Shown: positions 32,038 through 44,381 of the stretch, one piece after another | Position numbering within the stretch: position 1 is the stretch's first letter | Layout: each line of letters starts with the position of its first letter | NCBI RefSeq assembly: GCF_023156535.1 | Contig: NZ_JALNMH010000002.1 | Span: 62,001 to 126,000 of the forward strand | DNA length: 64,000 nucleotides | DNA from: Pseudomarimonas salicorniae | Lineage (GTDB): Bacteria > Pseudomonadota > Gammaproteobacteria > Xanthomonadales > Xanthomonadaceae | Direction of reading: 5' to 3' | Made by a program: the position numbers and the translations under genes | Notes under the pieces: generated by a model | The model's input: the letters and a program-made list of their open reading frames with translations, nothing else | The model's database searches: none | Told to the model about the DNA's origin: nothing

Positions 32038-34473
32038 ATGAAACGACTTGCCGCAGCCATCCTGATGGCGCTCGCCTGTGCGCCCGGACTCTCGGCGGCC
32101 CAGGCCCTCGCCCCCTCACCGATCAGGGGCTTCGAACCGTTCACGGTCGCCGACATCCGCGTCGACGGGCTCCAGCGCATTTCGGCCGGCACCGTCTACA
32201 CCTACCTGCCGATCGAGCGCGGTGACCGCATCGACCGCTCGCGGGTGGCCGAATCAATCCGCGCGCTGTTCCGCACCGGGTTCTTCAACGACATCGAGAT
32301 CGAACGCCAGGGCGACATCCTGGTGATCAAGGTCAGCGAGCGCCCGGCGATCAACAAGATCACCCTGGTCGGCAACAAGGACATCAAGTCCGAAGAGCTG
32401 CTCAAGGGCCTGAAGGACATCGGTCTGGCCGAAGGCGAGACCTTCGACCGCCTGCAGCTGCAGCGGGTCACCCAGGAGCTGGTCCGCCAGTACAACAACC
32501 GCGGCAAGTACAACGTCTCCATCTCGCCGACCGTCACCGACCTCGACCGCAACCGCGTCGACCTGACCATCGACGTCAAGGAAGGCAAGGCGGCCAAGAT
32601 CAAGCACATCAACATCGTCGGCAACGAGACCTTCAGCGACGAGGAGATCCTCGACGGCTGGGAGTCGGGCACCACCAACTGGCTGTCCTGGTACCGCCGC
32701 GACGACCAGTACTCGCGCGAGAAGCTTTCGGGCGACCTTGAGAAGCTGAACTCGTTCTACCTCGACCGCGGCTATGTCGACTTCAACATCGACAGCACCC
32801 AGGTCTCGATCGGCCCTGATCGTCGCGAGATGTACCTGACGGCCAATGTCCGCGAGGGTGAGGTCTACACGATCTCCGGCACGCGAATCAGCGGCGACAC
32901 CATCATCCCGGTCGAAGAGCTGCAGCGCCTGGTCCTGATCAAGGAAGGCGACACCTTCTCGCGCCGGCTGCTCGAGCTGACCCGTGACTCGATCATCTCG
33001 GTGCTGGCCAACATCGGCTATGCCTTCGCCGAGGTCGAGCCGATCCCCGAGATCGACCGCGACACGCGCACGGTCAAGGTCAATTTCTACGTGCAGCCGG
33101 GCAAGCGCGTCTACGTGCGCCGCATCCTCTACAAGGGCAACACGCGGACTTCGGACGAGGTCATCCGCCGCGAGATGCGCCAGTTCGAGGGCATGTGGTA
33201 CTCGCAGGCCGCCATCGACCGCTCCAAGATCCGCCTGCAGCGCCTCGGCTTCTTCGAGGACATCAGCATCGAGACACCGCAGGTGCCGGGCAGCGCCGAC
33301 CAGGTCGACGTGGTCATCAGCATGAAGGAGCGCACCTCGGGCAGCTTCGTGTTCGGCCTCGGCTACTCACAGCTCTCCGGCGTCATCACCTCGGTCTCGG
33401 TGCAGCAGAACAACTTCTTCGGCAGCGGCGACCGGGTCGGCTTCACGGTGCAGAACAACCGCTTCGTCAAGCGCTTCGACTTCAGCTACCTCGACCCCTA
33501 CTTCACCGACGACGGCATCTCGCTCGGCTACAACGTCATCTACCGCGAGCTCGACCAGGGCCAGGCCAACATCGCCAACTTCACCACCGACAACGGTGCG
33601 CTGCAGGCGGTGTTCGGGGTGCCGATCACCGAGACCGATACCGTCGGCGTGGTCTTCGGCATCGACCGCAACCAGATCAACGTCATCCCGGGCGCGACGC
33701 CGGACCCCTTCATCGACTACATCGATGCCCTCGGCCGGCGCACCTTCAACGCCTGGCGCACCGAGATCTCCTGGGCCCGCGACTCGCGCAACGCGTTCTT
33801 CAATCCCACCCGCGGTACCTACCAGCGGATCGGCGCCGAGATCACCCTGCCCGGCTCCACGGTCGAGTACTACAAGCTCAACTACCAGTTCGCCAAGTAC
33901 TGGCCGATCTCGCGCAGCCTGGTCCTGCTCAGCGCGGCGGAGATCGGCTATGGCGACAGCTACGGCGACGCCATCACCCGGAGCTTCCCGGTCACCGCGG
34001 AGAATCCGTTCGATCCGAATGGACCGCGCGTGCCCGTGCTGGACGACAACGGCGACCCGCTGCTGCGCGTGGTCACTGCCGACGGCCTGCCGTTCTTCGA
34101 GAATTTCTACGCAGGCGGCGTTCGCTCGATCCGTGGCTTCGAGGACAACACCCTCGGCCCGATCTTCCGCTTCCCCGGATCGGACTTCAACCAGCCGCTG
34201 GGCGGCTCGTTCAAGACCACCGGTACGCTGGAACTGATCTTCCCCACCCTGCTCGATTCCGACACCACGCGCGTCTCGGCCTTCCTCGACTTCGGCAACG
34301 TATTCGCCGATACCGACGCCTTCGACGTCGGCGAGTTCCGGGCTTCGGCAGGCGTGGCACTGCAGTGGCAGGCGCCGATCGGTCCGATCATCCTCAACCT
34401 GTCGACACCGGTGAAGAAGCAGGACGGCGACGAGATCGAGCGCCTGCAGTTCACCTTCGGCACCCAGTTCTGA
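32038..34473 (+). CDS. bamA: BamA, outer-membrane protein assembly factor
   Basis: An 811-residue Omp85 protein, the core of the BAM complex. The signal peptide ends near GLSAAQA. Five POTRA domains cover about residues 35-430 (first: FTVADIRVDGLQRISAGTVYTYLP). The C-terminal 16-strand barrel carries the conserved VRSIRGFEDN motif and ends in Phe (FTFGTQF), the beta-signal. The start was set at the ATG giving the signal peptide; the frame is open upstream inside rseP. It sits between rseP and the Skp-like gene. Confidence 0.97.
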   Translation: MKRLAAAILMALACAPGLSAAQALAPSPIRGFEPFTVADIRVDGLQRISAGTVYTYLPIERGDRIDRSRVAESIRALFRTGFFNDIEIERQGDILVIKVSERPAINKITLVGNKDIKSEELLKGLKDIGLAEGETFDRLQLQRVTQELVRQYNNRGKYNVSISPTVTDLDRNRVDLTIDVKEGKAAKIKHINIVGNETFSDEEILDGWESGTTNWLSWYRRDDQYSREKLSGDLEKLNSFYLDRGYVDFNIDSTQVSIGPDRREMYLTANVREGEVYTISGTRISGDTIIPVEELQRLVLIKEGDTFSRRLLELTRDSIISVLANIGYAFAEVEPIPEIDRDTRTVKVNFYVQPGKRVYVRRILYKGNTRTSDEVIRREMRQFEGMWYSQAAIDRSKIRLQRLGFFEDISIETPQVPGSADQVDVVISMKERTSGSFVFGLGYSQLSGVITSVSVQQNNFFGSGDRVGFTVQNNRFVKRFDFSYLDPYFTDDGISLGYNVIYRELDQGQANIANFTTDNGALQAVFGVPITETDTVGVVFGIDRNQINVIPGATPDPFIDYIDALGRRTFNAWRTEISWARDSRNAFFNPTRGTYQRIGAEITLPGSTVEYYKLNYQFAKYWPISRSLVLLSAAEIGYGDSYGDAITRSFPVTAENPFDPNGPRVPVLDDNGDPLLRVVTADGLPFFENFYAGGVRSIRGFEDNTLGPIFRFPGSDFNQPLGGSFKTTGTLELIFPTLLDSDTTRVSAFLDFGNVFADTDAFDVGEFRASAGVALQWQAPIGPIILNLSTPVKKQDGDEIERLQFTFGTQF

Positions 34474-34505
34474 TCGGCGGCAACGCGGCCCACGGATAAC
34501 CCGGC

Positions 34506-35063
34506 ATGAACCGGCCCATCCACGCCAGGGGACGCGCCAGCCGGCGCATCCTCTGCGTACTCGGCTGGCTGCTGCTCGGGTTCTCGGCGCTGACCGGTGC
34601 GCAGGAGCGCGCTCAGAAGATCGCCCTGGTCGACATGCAGCGCCTGCTCGACGAGGCGCCCCAGATGGCGGCAGCGAAGACCCGCCTGACCCGCGAATTC
34701 GCCGATCGCAATGCCGACTTGGTCCAGCAGCGCAGCCAGCTCGAACAGATGCAGCGCCGGCTGCGCGAACAGGGCGCCTCGATGCCGCAGGCCGACGCCG
34801 AACAGCTGGCCCGTGACATCGACGTGTTGCGCCGTGCGCTGGAACGCGCCCAGGATCGCCTGCGCGATGAGCTGGCGGCGCGCAACCGCGAGGAGCGCGA
34901 CCGGGTCTGGCTGCAGCTGAACGATACCGTCGCGCAGTACGCGCGGGATGCGGGCATCGATCTGGTGCTGCCAACCCCGGTGCTGTACGCCAGCGCCCGG
35001 GTCGACATCACCGACCGCATTCTCGACCGGCTTCGCCAGCAGGCGCGCGAGGAGTCCCGATGA
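34506..35063 (+). CDS. skp: Skp/OmpH-family periplasmic chaperone
   Basis: A 185-residue protein with a signal peptide or anchor (ILCVLGWLLLGFSALTGAQ) and long charged coiled-coil arms (residues ~55-140, rich in Gln, Arg and Glu), the tentacle shape of Skp. IALVDMQRLLDEAPQ is the family's N-terminal strand. Skp holds unfolded outer-membrane proteins for BamA. Sequence identity to E. coli Skp is probably low, as usual for this family. It overlaps lpxD by four bases. Confidence 0.85.
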   Translation: MNRPIHARGRASRRILCVLGWLLLGFSALTGAQERAQKIALVDMQRLLDEAPQMAAAKTRLTREFADRNADLVQQRSQLEQMQRRLREQGASMPQADAEQLARDIDVLRRALERAQDRLRDELAARNREERDRVWLQLNDTVAQYARDAGIDLVLPTPVLYASARVDITDRILDRLRQQAREESR

Positions 35064-36085
35064 GTGCCCGCTTCCGCCTCGACGCGCTCGCCGAGCGCTT
35101 CGCGCTGGAGCTGCGCGGCGATCCCGCGCAGGAGATCACCGGCGTCGCCACGCTGGCCTGCGCCGAGCCGCACCAGCTGGGCTTCCTGGCCAACCCGAGC
35201 TATCGCAAGCAGCTGACGGAGAGCCGGGCAGGCGCCGTGGTGCTGGGCGCAGGCGACGCCGAGGGCTACGAGGGCAATGCGCTGATCAGCCGCAACCCCT
35301 ACGCCGACTTTGCCCGCGTCGCTGCCCTGTTCGAGCAGCGCAGCCCGGCGCGTCCCGGGATCCACCCGACCGCATCGGTCGACGTCGAGGCACGCGTCGA
35401 CCCCGGTGCCGAGATCGGCCCGCAGGTCAGCATCGGCGCGCGCAGCCGGATCGCTGCCGGAGTGCGCATCGGACCGGGCTGCGTGATCGGTGAGGACTGC
35501 GAGATCGGCGAGGGCTGCGAGCTGGTCGCCCGGGTCACCCTGGTCGCCCGCGTCCGGCTCGGCGTCCGCGTGCTGGTCCACCCCGGCGTCGTGCTGGGCG
35601 CCGACGGATTCGGCCTCGCCTTCGACGACGGCCACTGGCTGAAGGTGCCGCAGCTGGGCGGGGTGCGCATCGGCGACGACTGCGAGATCGGCGCCAACAC
35701 CTGCATCGACCGCGGTGCGTTGGACGACACCGTCCTCGAGGAGGACGTCCGCCTCGACAACCTGATCCAGGTCGGCCACAACGTGCATATCGGCGCGCAC
35801 ACCGCGATCGCCGGCTGCACCGCCATTGCCGGGTCGACGCGGATCGGCCGATACTGTCTCATTGCCGGAGGCGTGGGCATCGCGGGCCACCTGAACATCG
35901 GCGACCGGGTACGGATCAATGCCATGGCCCTGGTCAGCCGCTCCCTGGAGGGTCCCGGCGAGTACGCCTCGGGCACTCCTATCCAGACCGCGCGTGCCTG
36001 GCGGCGCAGCGCAGCGCGCTTCCGCCAGCTTGACCAGCTGGCCCGCGCGATATCGAAACAGAACAAGGATCTACCCGATGACTGA
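35060..36085 (+). CDS. lpxD: LpxD, UDP-3-O-acylglucosamine N-acyltransferase
   Basis: A 341-residue left-handed beta-helix acyltransferase adding the N-linked hydroxyacyl chain in lipid A synthesis. An N-terminal uridine-binding domain (~1-100) is followed by hexapeptide repeats (IGARSRIAAGVRIGPGCVIG and later) and the catalytic His region VGHNVHIGAHTAIAG. The C-terminal helix ends [16 protein letters not shown]. It overlaps skp by four and fabZ by eight bases. Confidence 0.95.
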   Translation: MSARFRLDALAERFALELRGDPAQEITGVATLACAEPHQLGFLANPSYRKQLTESRAGAVVLGAGDAEGYEGNALISRNPYADFARVAALFEQRSPARPGIHPTASVDVEARVDPGAEIGPQVSIGARSRIAAGVRIGPGCVIGEDCEIGEGCELVARVTLVARVRLGVRVLVHPGVVLGADGFGLAFDDGHWLKVPQLGGVRIGDDCEIGANTCIDRGALDDTVLEEDVRLDNLIQVGHNVHIGAHTAIAGCTAIAGSTRIGRYCLIAGGVGIAGHLNIGDRVRINAMALVSRSLEGPGEYASGTPIQTARAWRRSAARFRQLDQLARAISKQNKDLPDD

Positions 36086-36551
36086 GGCCCCTGCCGCGCT
36101 GACCCTCCCGGTCGACGTGACCCGCATCCAGCAGATGCTGCCGCACCGCTATCCCTTCCTGCTGGTCGACCGCGTCATCGAGCTCGAGCCGCACAAGCGG
36201 ATCCGCGCGATCAAGAACGTGACCATCAACGAACCCTTCTTCCAGGGCCACTTCCCGGGCCACCCGGTGATGCCGGGCGTGCTGGTGGTCGAGGCCATGG
36301 CCCAGGCCGGCGGCCTGCTGTCCCAGCTCTCCGATGGCATCCCGAGCACCCAGCGCAACAAGCTGTTCTACCTGGTCAAGGTCGACAAGGCGCGCTTCTC
36401 GAAGATGGTGGTCCCGGGTGACCAGCTTGAACTCGAGGTGGAACTCAAACGCACCCTGCGCGGCATGGCCCAGTACGCCTGCACCGCTCGGGTGGAAGGT
36501 CGCGAGGTCGCCTGCGCCGAAATCCTCTGCGCCGAAGGAAAGAACGGATGA
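36078..36551 (+). CDS. fabZ: FabZ, 3-hydroxyacyl-ACP dehydratase
   Basis: A 157-residue hot-dog-fold dehydratase of fatty acid synthesis. The active-site segment is [20 protein letters not shown], with catalytic His in GHFPGHP and Glu in [18 protein letters not shown] is the conserved N-terminal strand. It competes with LpxA for hydroxymyristoyl-ACP, so its place between lpxD and lpxA is functional as well as traditional. The ATGA overlap couples it to lpxA. Confidence 0.96.
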   Translation: MTEAPAALTLPVDVTRIQQMLPHRYPFLLVDRVIELEPHKRIRAIKNVTINEPFFQGHFPGHPVMPGVLVVEAMAQAGGLLSQLSDGIPSTQRNKLFYLVKVDKARFSKMVVPGDQLELEVELKRTLRGMAQYACTARVEGREVACAEILCAEGKNG

Positions 36552-37318
36552 TCCATCCCAGCGCCGTCATCGACCCCAAGGCCCGTATCGGCGAGAACGT
36601 CAGCATCGGCCCGTTCTGCATCATCGGTGCGGACGTCGAGATCGGCGCAGGCACCGAGATCGGCTCGCACGTCGTCATCGAGGGCCCGACCCGGATCGGC
36701 CGCGACAACCGCATCTTCGCCTTCAACGCCCTGGGTGGCGCGCCGCAGGACAAGAAGTACGCCGGCCAGCCCACCGAGCTGGTGATCGGCGACCGCAACC
36801 TGATCCGCGAGTACTGCACCTTCAACCGCGGCACCGTCGAGGACGCCGGCATCACCCGGATCGGCAACGACAACTGGATCATGGCCTACGTCCATGTCGC
36901 GCACGACGTGGTGGTCGGCAACCACTGCATCTTCGCCAATGCAGCCTCGCTGGCCGGGCATTGCCGGGTCGACGACTACGCCATCCTCGGCGGCTTCTCC
37001 CTGGTCCACCAGTTCTGCCAGGTCGGCGCCCACGCCTTCACTGCCATGGGCAGCGTGATCAACCGCGACGTGCCACCCTTCGTCACCGTCGCCGGTACCT
37101 ATGCCGAGCCCCACGGTATCAACAGCGAAGGCCTCAAGCGTCGCGGCTTCGACCGCGAACGCATCTCGGCGATCAAGCGCGCCTACCGGACCATCTACAA
37201 GTCCGGCCTGCCCCTGGCCGAAGCCCGCATCCAGCTCGCCGAGGCCGCCAAGTCGGCCCCTGACGTGGCCATGATGCTCGACTTCATCGACCGCTCGCAG
37301 CGGTCGTTGGTGCGCTGA
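36548..37318 (+). CDS. lpxA: LpxA, UDP-GlcNAc acyltransferase
   Basis: A 256-residue hexapeptide-repeat trimer that starts lipid A synthesis by acylating UDP-GlcNAc. Repeats run from [20 protein letters not shown] onward; the catalytic His is in [13 protein letters not shown], and FNRGT and GGFSLVHQF are conserved. Length is standard. The last 20 codons ([12 protein letters not shown]) run to just before a dispersed repeat that separates it from lpxB. Confidence 0.96.
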   Translation: MIHPSAVIDPKARIGENVSIGPFCIIGADVEIGAGTEIGSHVVIEGPTRIGRDNRIFAFNALGGAPQDKKYAGQPTELVIGDRNLIREYCTFNRGTVEDAGITRIGNDNWIMAYVHVAHDVVVGNHCIFANAASLAGHCRVDDYAILGGFSLVHQFCQVGAHAFTAMGSVINRDVPPFVTVAGTYAEPHGINSEGLKRRGFDRERISAIKRAYRTIYKSGLPLAEARIQLAEAAKSAPDVAMMLDFIDRSQRSLVR

Positions 37319-37323
37319 AGCCT

Positions 37324-37459
37324 GTGATTGGTGATTCGTGATTCGTGTTTCGAAAGAGCAAGCAGCCGCGAGCCGGTAGGCGGCCTGGCATGACAATCGG
37401 ACCGCGGCGCCCAGGAGTGCCGTCTTGAACGAATCACCAATCACGAATCACCAATCACG
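37324..37459. repeat. Dispersed inverted repeat E1 (GTGATTCGTGATT type)
   Basis: GTGATTGGTGATTCGTGATT at the left and its inverse (AATCACGAATCACCAATCAC) at the right flank ~80 bases. The right arm includes the first 11 codons of lpxB. A second copy is at 55386-55546, where it supplies the start of queE. Confidence 0.8.
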
Positions 37460-38690
37460 GCGCGAAGCGCCAATCCGCATTGCGCTGATCGCCGGCGAAG
37501 CCTCCGGCGATCTGCTGGGCGCCGACCTTGCCACGGGACTGAGGCGTCTGCTGCCCTCGGTGGAACTGGTAGGCGTGGCCGGGCCGGCCATGCGCTCGGC
37601 CGGCGTCGAGGCCTGGGTCGACTGCGAGGAGCTGGCGGTGATGGGCCTGGCCGAGGTGCTCCGCCACCTGCCGCGGCTGCTGCGCCTGCGCCGCCGGCTG
37701 CGTCAGCGTCTGCTCGACTGGAAGCCCGACCTCGTGGTCGGCATCGACGCCCCGGACTTCAATCTGGGCCTCGAGCGCTGGCTCAAGCAGCGCGGCGTGG
37801 CCACCGCCCACTACGTCAGCCCCTCGGTATGGGCCTGGCGCGAGGGCCGGGTGGAGAAGATCGGTGCCAGCTGCGATCGCGTGCTCTGCCTGTTCCCGAT
37901 GGAGCCCGACATCTACGCCCGCCACGCGATCGACGCGCGCTTCGTCGGCCACCCCCTCGCTTCGCGCTTCGCGATGGCGCCCGACCGGGCCGCTGCACGC
38001 CGCGCGCTGGGTCTGGCGCCCGACTCGCGCTGGCTGGCCGTGCTGCCGGGCAGCCGCCGCGGCGAGATCGGCCGCCTCAGCCGCCCCTTCCTCGAGGCTG
38101 CTGCCCTGTTCCGTCGCCAGGCACCCGAGTTGGGCGTGCTGGTGCCGATGACCGGCCCGCGCACCCGCGACGCCTTTGAACAGGCCCTGCGCGAAACCCT
38201 GTCTTCGGCGCCGCGCGAGGAGCGACCGGATCGCCCCTCGCAGGCCGAGCTGTGGTCGCTGCAGCGCAGCCTGCGTATCGTCGAGGGCCGCTCGCAGGGC
38301 GTGCTGGAGGCCGCCGAACTGGTCCTGCTCGCCTCGGGCACGGCGGCGCTCGAGGCGATGCTGGCCAAGCAGCCGATGGTCGTCGGCTACCGCATCGCGG
38401 CCCTGACGCATGCCCTGGTCATGGGCCTCGGGATGATGCGCACGACCCACTACAGCCTGCCCAACATCCTCGCCGGCCGCGAACTGGTGGCCGAACGCAT
38501 GCAGGGCGACTGCACCCCGTCACGACTGGCCGAAGCCCTGCTTGCCCTGCACAGCGATCCGACCCGGCGCGCCGCGCTCGATCCCGAGTTCCGGCGCCTG
38601 CACGAGGCCCTGCGCGCGCCCGAGCCGGACGCCGCGGCCCGCGCCCTGCTGGACCCCCTGCCGACCGGCACATGCGCTACGTCGCCCTGA
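37425..38690 (+). CDS. lpxB: LpxB, lipid A disaccharide synthase
   Basis: A 421-residue GT-B glycosyltransferase joining UDP-diacylglucosamine to lipid X. Recognisable are [56 protein letters not shown] and LPGSRRGEI. The start is TTG with AGGAG (37413-37417) seven bases upstream. The first 16 residues ([16 protein letters not shown]) come from a dispersed repeat and precede the family's normal start at about [11 protein letters not shown]. There is no in-frame ATG between. It overlaps rnhB by 19 bases. Confidence 0.94.
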   Translation: MNESPITNHQSRREAPIRIALIAGEASGDLLGADLATGLRRLLPSVELVGVAGPAMRSAGVEAWVDCEELAVMGLAEVLRHLPRLLRLRRRLRQRLLDWKPDLVVGIDAPDFNLGLERWLKQRGVATAHYVSPSVWAWREGRVEKIGASCDRVLCLFPMEPDIYARHAIDARFVGHPLASRFAMAPDRAAARRALGLAPDSRWLAVLPGSRRGEIGRLSRPFLEAAALFRRQAPELGVLVPMTGPRTRDAFEQALRETLSSAPREERPDRPSQAELWSLQRSLRIVEGRSQGVLEAAELVLLASGTAALEAMLAKQPMVVGYRIAALTHALVMGLGMMRTTHYSLPNILAGRELVAERMQGDCTPSRLAEALLALHSDPTRRAALDPEFRRLHEALRAPEPDAAARALLDPLPTGTCATSP

Positions 38691-39292
38691 CCCCCGACTC
38701 CGCGATCGCCGGCGTCGACGAGGCCGGCCGCGGCCCGCTGGCCGGCCCGCTGGTGGTAGCGGCGGTGATCCTCGACCCGCGGCGCACGCCTGCCGGGCTG
38801 GACGATTCCAAGAAGCTCACCGAAGCGCGCCGCGAGGCGCTCTACCAGCCCATCCTCGACAGCGCGCTGGCCCACTGCATCGTCTTCATCGCGCCCGAGG
38901 AGATCGACCGCCGCAATATCTTCCAGGCCACCCTGCACGGCATGCGCGAGTCTCTGCGCGGGCTGGCCGCGGCGCCCCGGCTGGCCCTGGTCGACGGCAA
39001 CCGGATACCCGACGACCTGCCCTGCCCTGCCGAGTACCGGATCGGTGGCGATGCTCTGGAACCTGCGATCAGCGCCGCCTCGATCCTGGCCAAGGTCAGC
39101 CGCGACCGCGCCCTGATGGCCCTTCACCAGCAGTTCCCCCAATACGGTTTCGACCGGCACAAGGGCTACCCGACGCCCGCGCACCTCGATGCGCTGCGCC
39201 GCCACGGCCCCTGCGCGGTCCATCGCCGCAGTTTCGCCCCGGTGCGCGATGCGCTGCGCGCACCGCCGGAGCAGGCCGGGCTCGGTTTCTAG
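38672..39292 (+). CDS. rnhB: Ribonuclease HII
   Basis: A 206-residue RNase H that cuts RNA in RNA-DNA hybrids and single ribonucleotides in DNA. Active-site motifs: [15 protein letters not shown] (Asp-Glu), [16 protein letters not shown] (third Asp) and [30 protein letters not shown] is also typical. The ATG lies inside lpxB with a 19-base overlap, giving coupled translation. Confidence 0.96.
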   Translation: MRYVALTPDSAIAGVDEAGRGPLAGPLVVAAVILDPRRTPAGLDDSKKLTEARREALYQPILDSALAHCIVFIAPEEIDRRNIFQATLHGMRESLRGLAAAPRLALVDGNRIPDDLPCPAEYRIGGDALEPAISAASILAKVSRDRALMALHQQFPQYGFDRHKGYPTPAHLDALRRHGPCAVHRRSFAPVRDALRAPPEQAGLGF

Positions 39293-39315
39293 CCGGTAGA
39301 CCTTCCCCGCGGCAC

Positions 39316-39422
39316 GGCATGACTTCCGGCCTACATAGCCTGCCCCTTCACCGACGGACGGTCGGAAATCCGAACCCGGGCTTAAGGATCGGCCCTGCCT
39401 GAAGTCAAGGCATGACTTCCGG
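39316..39422. promoter_or_regulatory. Direct repeat and dyad upstream of the DUF1232 gene
   Basis: GGCATGACTTCCGG occurs at 39316-39329 and again at 39409-39422. The second copy is part of a perfect dyad, GAAGTCA (39401-39407) and TGACTTC (39413-39419). It may be an operator for the gene starting at 39508; no regulator is suggested. Confidence 0.3.
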
Positions 39423-39507
39423 ATGCGTCACACCGGGCAACTTTCCTCCATCGTGTTGCATCAGAGGTGCACAACACCACCTCGTCCATCCGAACCGGAG
39501 CAGCACC

Positions 39508-40074
39508 ATGAGCCTTGCCATCCACGTCACCATGAACGAAGCGTCCCTGGCCCCGTTCCGCACGGCCTGGATCGAGGCCATCGCCGGGGTGGGCGAGTCG
39601 GAGAACGGCGCCCTGGTCGAGGCCGCCCGCCGACACGTCGGCGAGGCCCGGCAGCGCCGCCTGCCGCCCTTCCTGCAGTCGCACGTCGACAGCATCGACG
39701 ACCTCATCCGCATGCTGGCCGACCGCAGCTGGCCGCTGCCGACGGGCATCCGCCGCGACCTCGAGGGCGCACTGGCCTACTTCGTTGACGAGAAGGACCT
39801 GATCCCCGACGACAACCCCAAGTTCGGCCTGCTCGACGACGCCATCGTGCTGGAGCTGGCGCTTTCCAGCCACGAGCACGAATGGCTGGCATGGCGCGAG
39901 TACGACCGCTTCCGCCGTGACTATCCCGAGCTTGGCCCGCTTGACCGCGGCAGCTGGATGTCACTGCGCCGCAACGAGCTGGATGCCGCGCTGCGCCACC
40001 GGCGCCGCATGCAGCAGCCAGGGCGCCAGCGCTACAGCGTCCGGCCGGACCTCGTGCCGTTCAACGTCAACTGA
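39508..40074 (+). CDS. DUF1232 (YkvA-like) domain protein
   Basis: A 188-residue protein. The segment EGALAYFVDEKDLIPDDNPKFGLLDDAIVLELAL (~90-123) carries the DLIPD ... LDD pattern of DUF1232/YkvA proteins, whose role is unknown. Unlike many members it has no clear membrane helix. The basic C-terminus (RHRRRMQQPGRQRYSVRPDL) might bind nucleic acid or membrane lipid (speculation). CGGAG at 39496-39500 lies seven bases before the ATG. It sits between rnhB and dnaE on the same strand. Confidence 0.75.
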   Translation: MSLAIHVTMNEASLAPFRTAWIEAIAGVGESENGALVEAARRHVGEARQRRLPPFLQSHVDSIDDLIRMLADRSWPLPTGIRRDLEGALAYFVDEKDLIPDDNPKFGLLDDAIVLELALSSHEHEWLAWREYDRFRRDYPELGPLDRGSWMSLRRNELDAALRHRRRMQQPGRQRYSVRPDLVPFNVN

Positions 40075-40272
40075 CCGGCAGCCCCAGCCTCCCGCGCGAC
40101 CTCCCCACGCGCGGGTATCCGGGCGGGCCGCCAGGGAAGGGCGGCCCGCCGGGGCATCGAGGCGAAGCGCCCGCGGCCAGTGCCGGCGCCGAGGCCCGCG
40201 GATCTGCGCCACGTCAAGCCTTGTCCCTCCCCTGCCCCGGGGCTACGCTGCAGGGCCAACGCGCCCGCTGCC

Positions 40273-43791
<3,519 letters not shown>

Positions 43792-43883
43792 CAACCTCCG
43801 AAAGCGCCAACCGTAGGGACATCGGTGGGCTACTACGCGCGCGAGCTTCGCATTCGCCCGAACGAACAAACCGGTGCGCCTTC

Positions 43884-43980
43884 TGTGGGAGCGCCCTTGG
43901 GCGCGACCGCGGAGTCCCGCTCTGGCCACGGTCTGTGGTGAGTCCGTGGCGCTGCGGTCGCGCCCAAGGGCGCTCTCACA
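43884..43980. repeat. Family B REP doublet, intact copy B1
   Basis: A 97-bp element: TGTGGGAGCGCCCTTGGGCG and its inverted arm enclose a spacer containing CCGCTCTGGCCACGG. Copy B2 at 46169-46265 has the same length in the opposite orientation. Confidence 0.85.
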
Positions 43981-44073
43981 GCCGGGTCTCGTTGAATTGC
44001 GGGAATGGGGTCGAAGGGGGCGGGATTCAGACGCGCCGGAAGGGCGCAAACCGGACCTGGCAGCGCCCTTGCG

Positions 44074-44137
44074 TGTAGGAGCCAGCTTGCTGGCGATCGT
44101 CCCGTCCGGGACGCCTGTCGCCAGCAAGCTGGCTCCT
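44074..44137. repeat. Family A REP doublet A2, split by the IS110 element
   Basis: The left 64 bases of the element, from TGTAGGAGCCAGCTTGCTGG to GGCTCCT, end at the IS110 left junction. The missing end, ACA, and the conserved tail ATTCGGG...GGAAGGTCTTC resume at 45404 beyond the IS110 right end. Confidence 0.9.
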
Positions 44138-44139
44138 TG

Positions 44140-44145
44140 TACCTT
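44140..44145 (+). promoter_or_regulatory. Left-end -10-like TACCTT of a circle-junction promoter
   Basis: TACCTT lies two bases inside the left end. It comes to 17 bases from the TTGACA at 45383-45388 only when the two ends are joined around one CT core. The match to TATAAT is weak (three of six). Confidence 0.5.
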
Positions 44146-44151
44146 GGATCC

Positions 44152-44312
44152 GGCTTCAGATTCGCCTATACCACCGGTCGATTTCCGGGGAAGCCGCTTG
44201 CTCCTTGGGGCAGCTTTGGCTGACCTCGTATGTAGAGCGGCTCCCCGCCCCATTTGCAGAGCACGAAGAGTGTCACGGGCCAAGAGCCGGCGTAACAAGG
44301 CTGTGCCGCAAG
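44152..44312 (+). ncRNA. Predicted IS110 bridge RNA
   Basis: The left-end sequence folds by hand into two bulged hairpins. First loop: stem 44187-44197 with 44237-44246; inner hairpin 44208-44214 with 44219-44225; between them, 44197-44205 (CTTGCTCCT) matches the left target 44129-44137 in eight of nine bases, and 44226-44235 is complementary to the right target 45402-45411 in nine of ten, one being a G-U pair. Second loop: stems 44254-44257/44308-44311 and 44261-44264/44303-44306; 44267-44274 (AGAGTGTC) equals the right element end 45395-45402, and 44295-44299 complements CTTGT at the left end. Strand choice follows the IS621 rule. The transcript ends are guesses. Confidence 0.7.
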
Positions 44313-44381
44313 GGATTCGGGGTCGGGGAACCTGGGAGTCAGTCTACCCATGCATCTCTGAGTGACAAGGAGGTATCCCTG

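Larger units (their letters stand above)
43792..44137. other. REP-rich region between dnaE and the IS110 element
   Basis: No gene is supported here. The region holds family B copy B1 (43884-43980) and the left part of family A copy A2 (44074-44137), in which the IS110 element has inserted. Confidence 0.7.

Noticed and set aside
33367-34974. 535-codon minus-strand open frame opposite bamA and skp
   Set aside because: Antisense shadow; BamA and Skp are unambiguous on the plus strand.
44205-44381. N-terminal extension of the IS110 transposase by 59 codons
   Set aside because: A perfect ribosome binding site marks the ATG at 44382, and the upstream part is accounted for by the bridge RNA.
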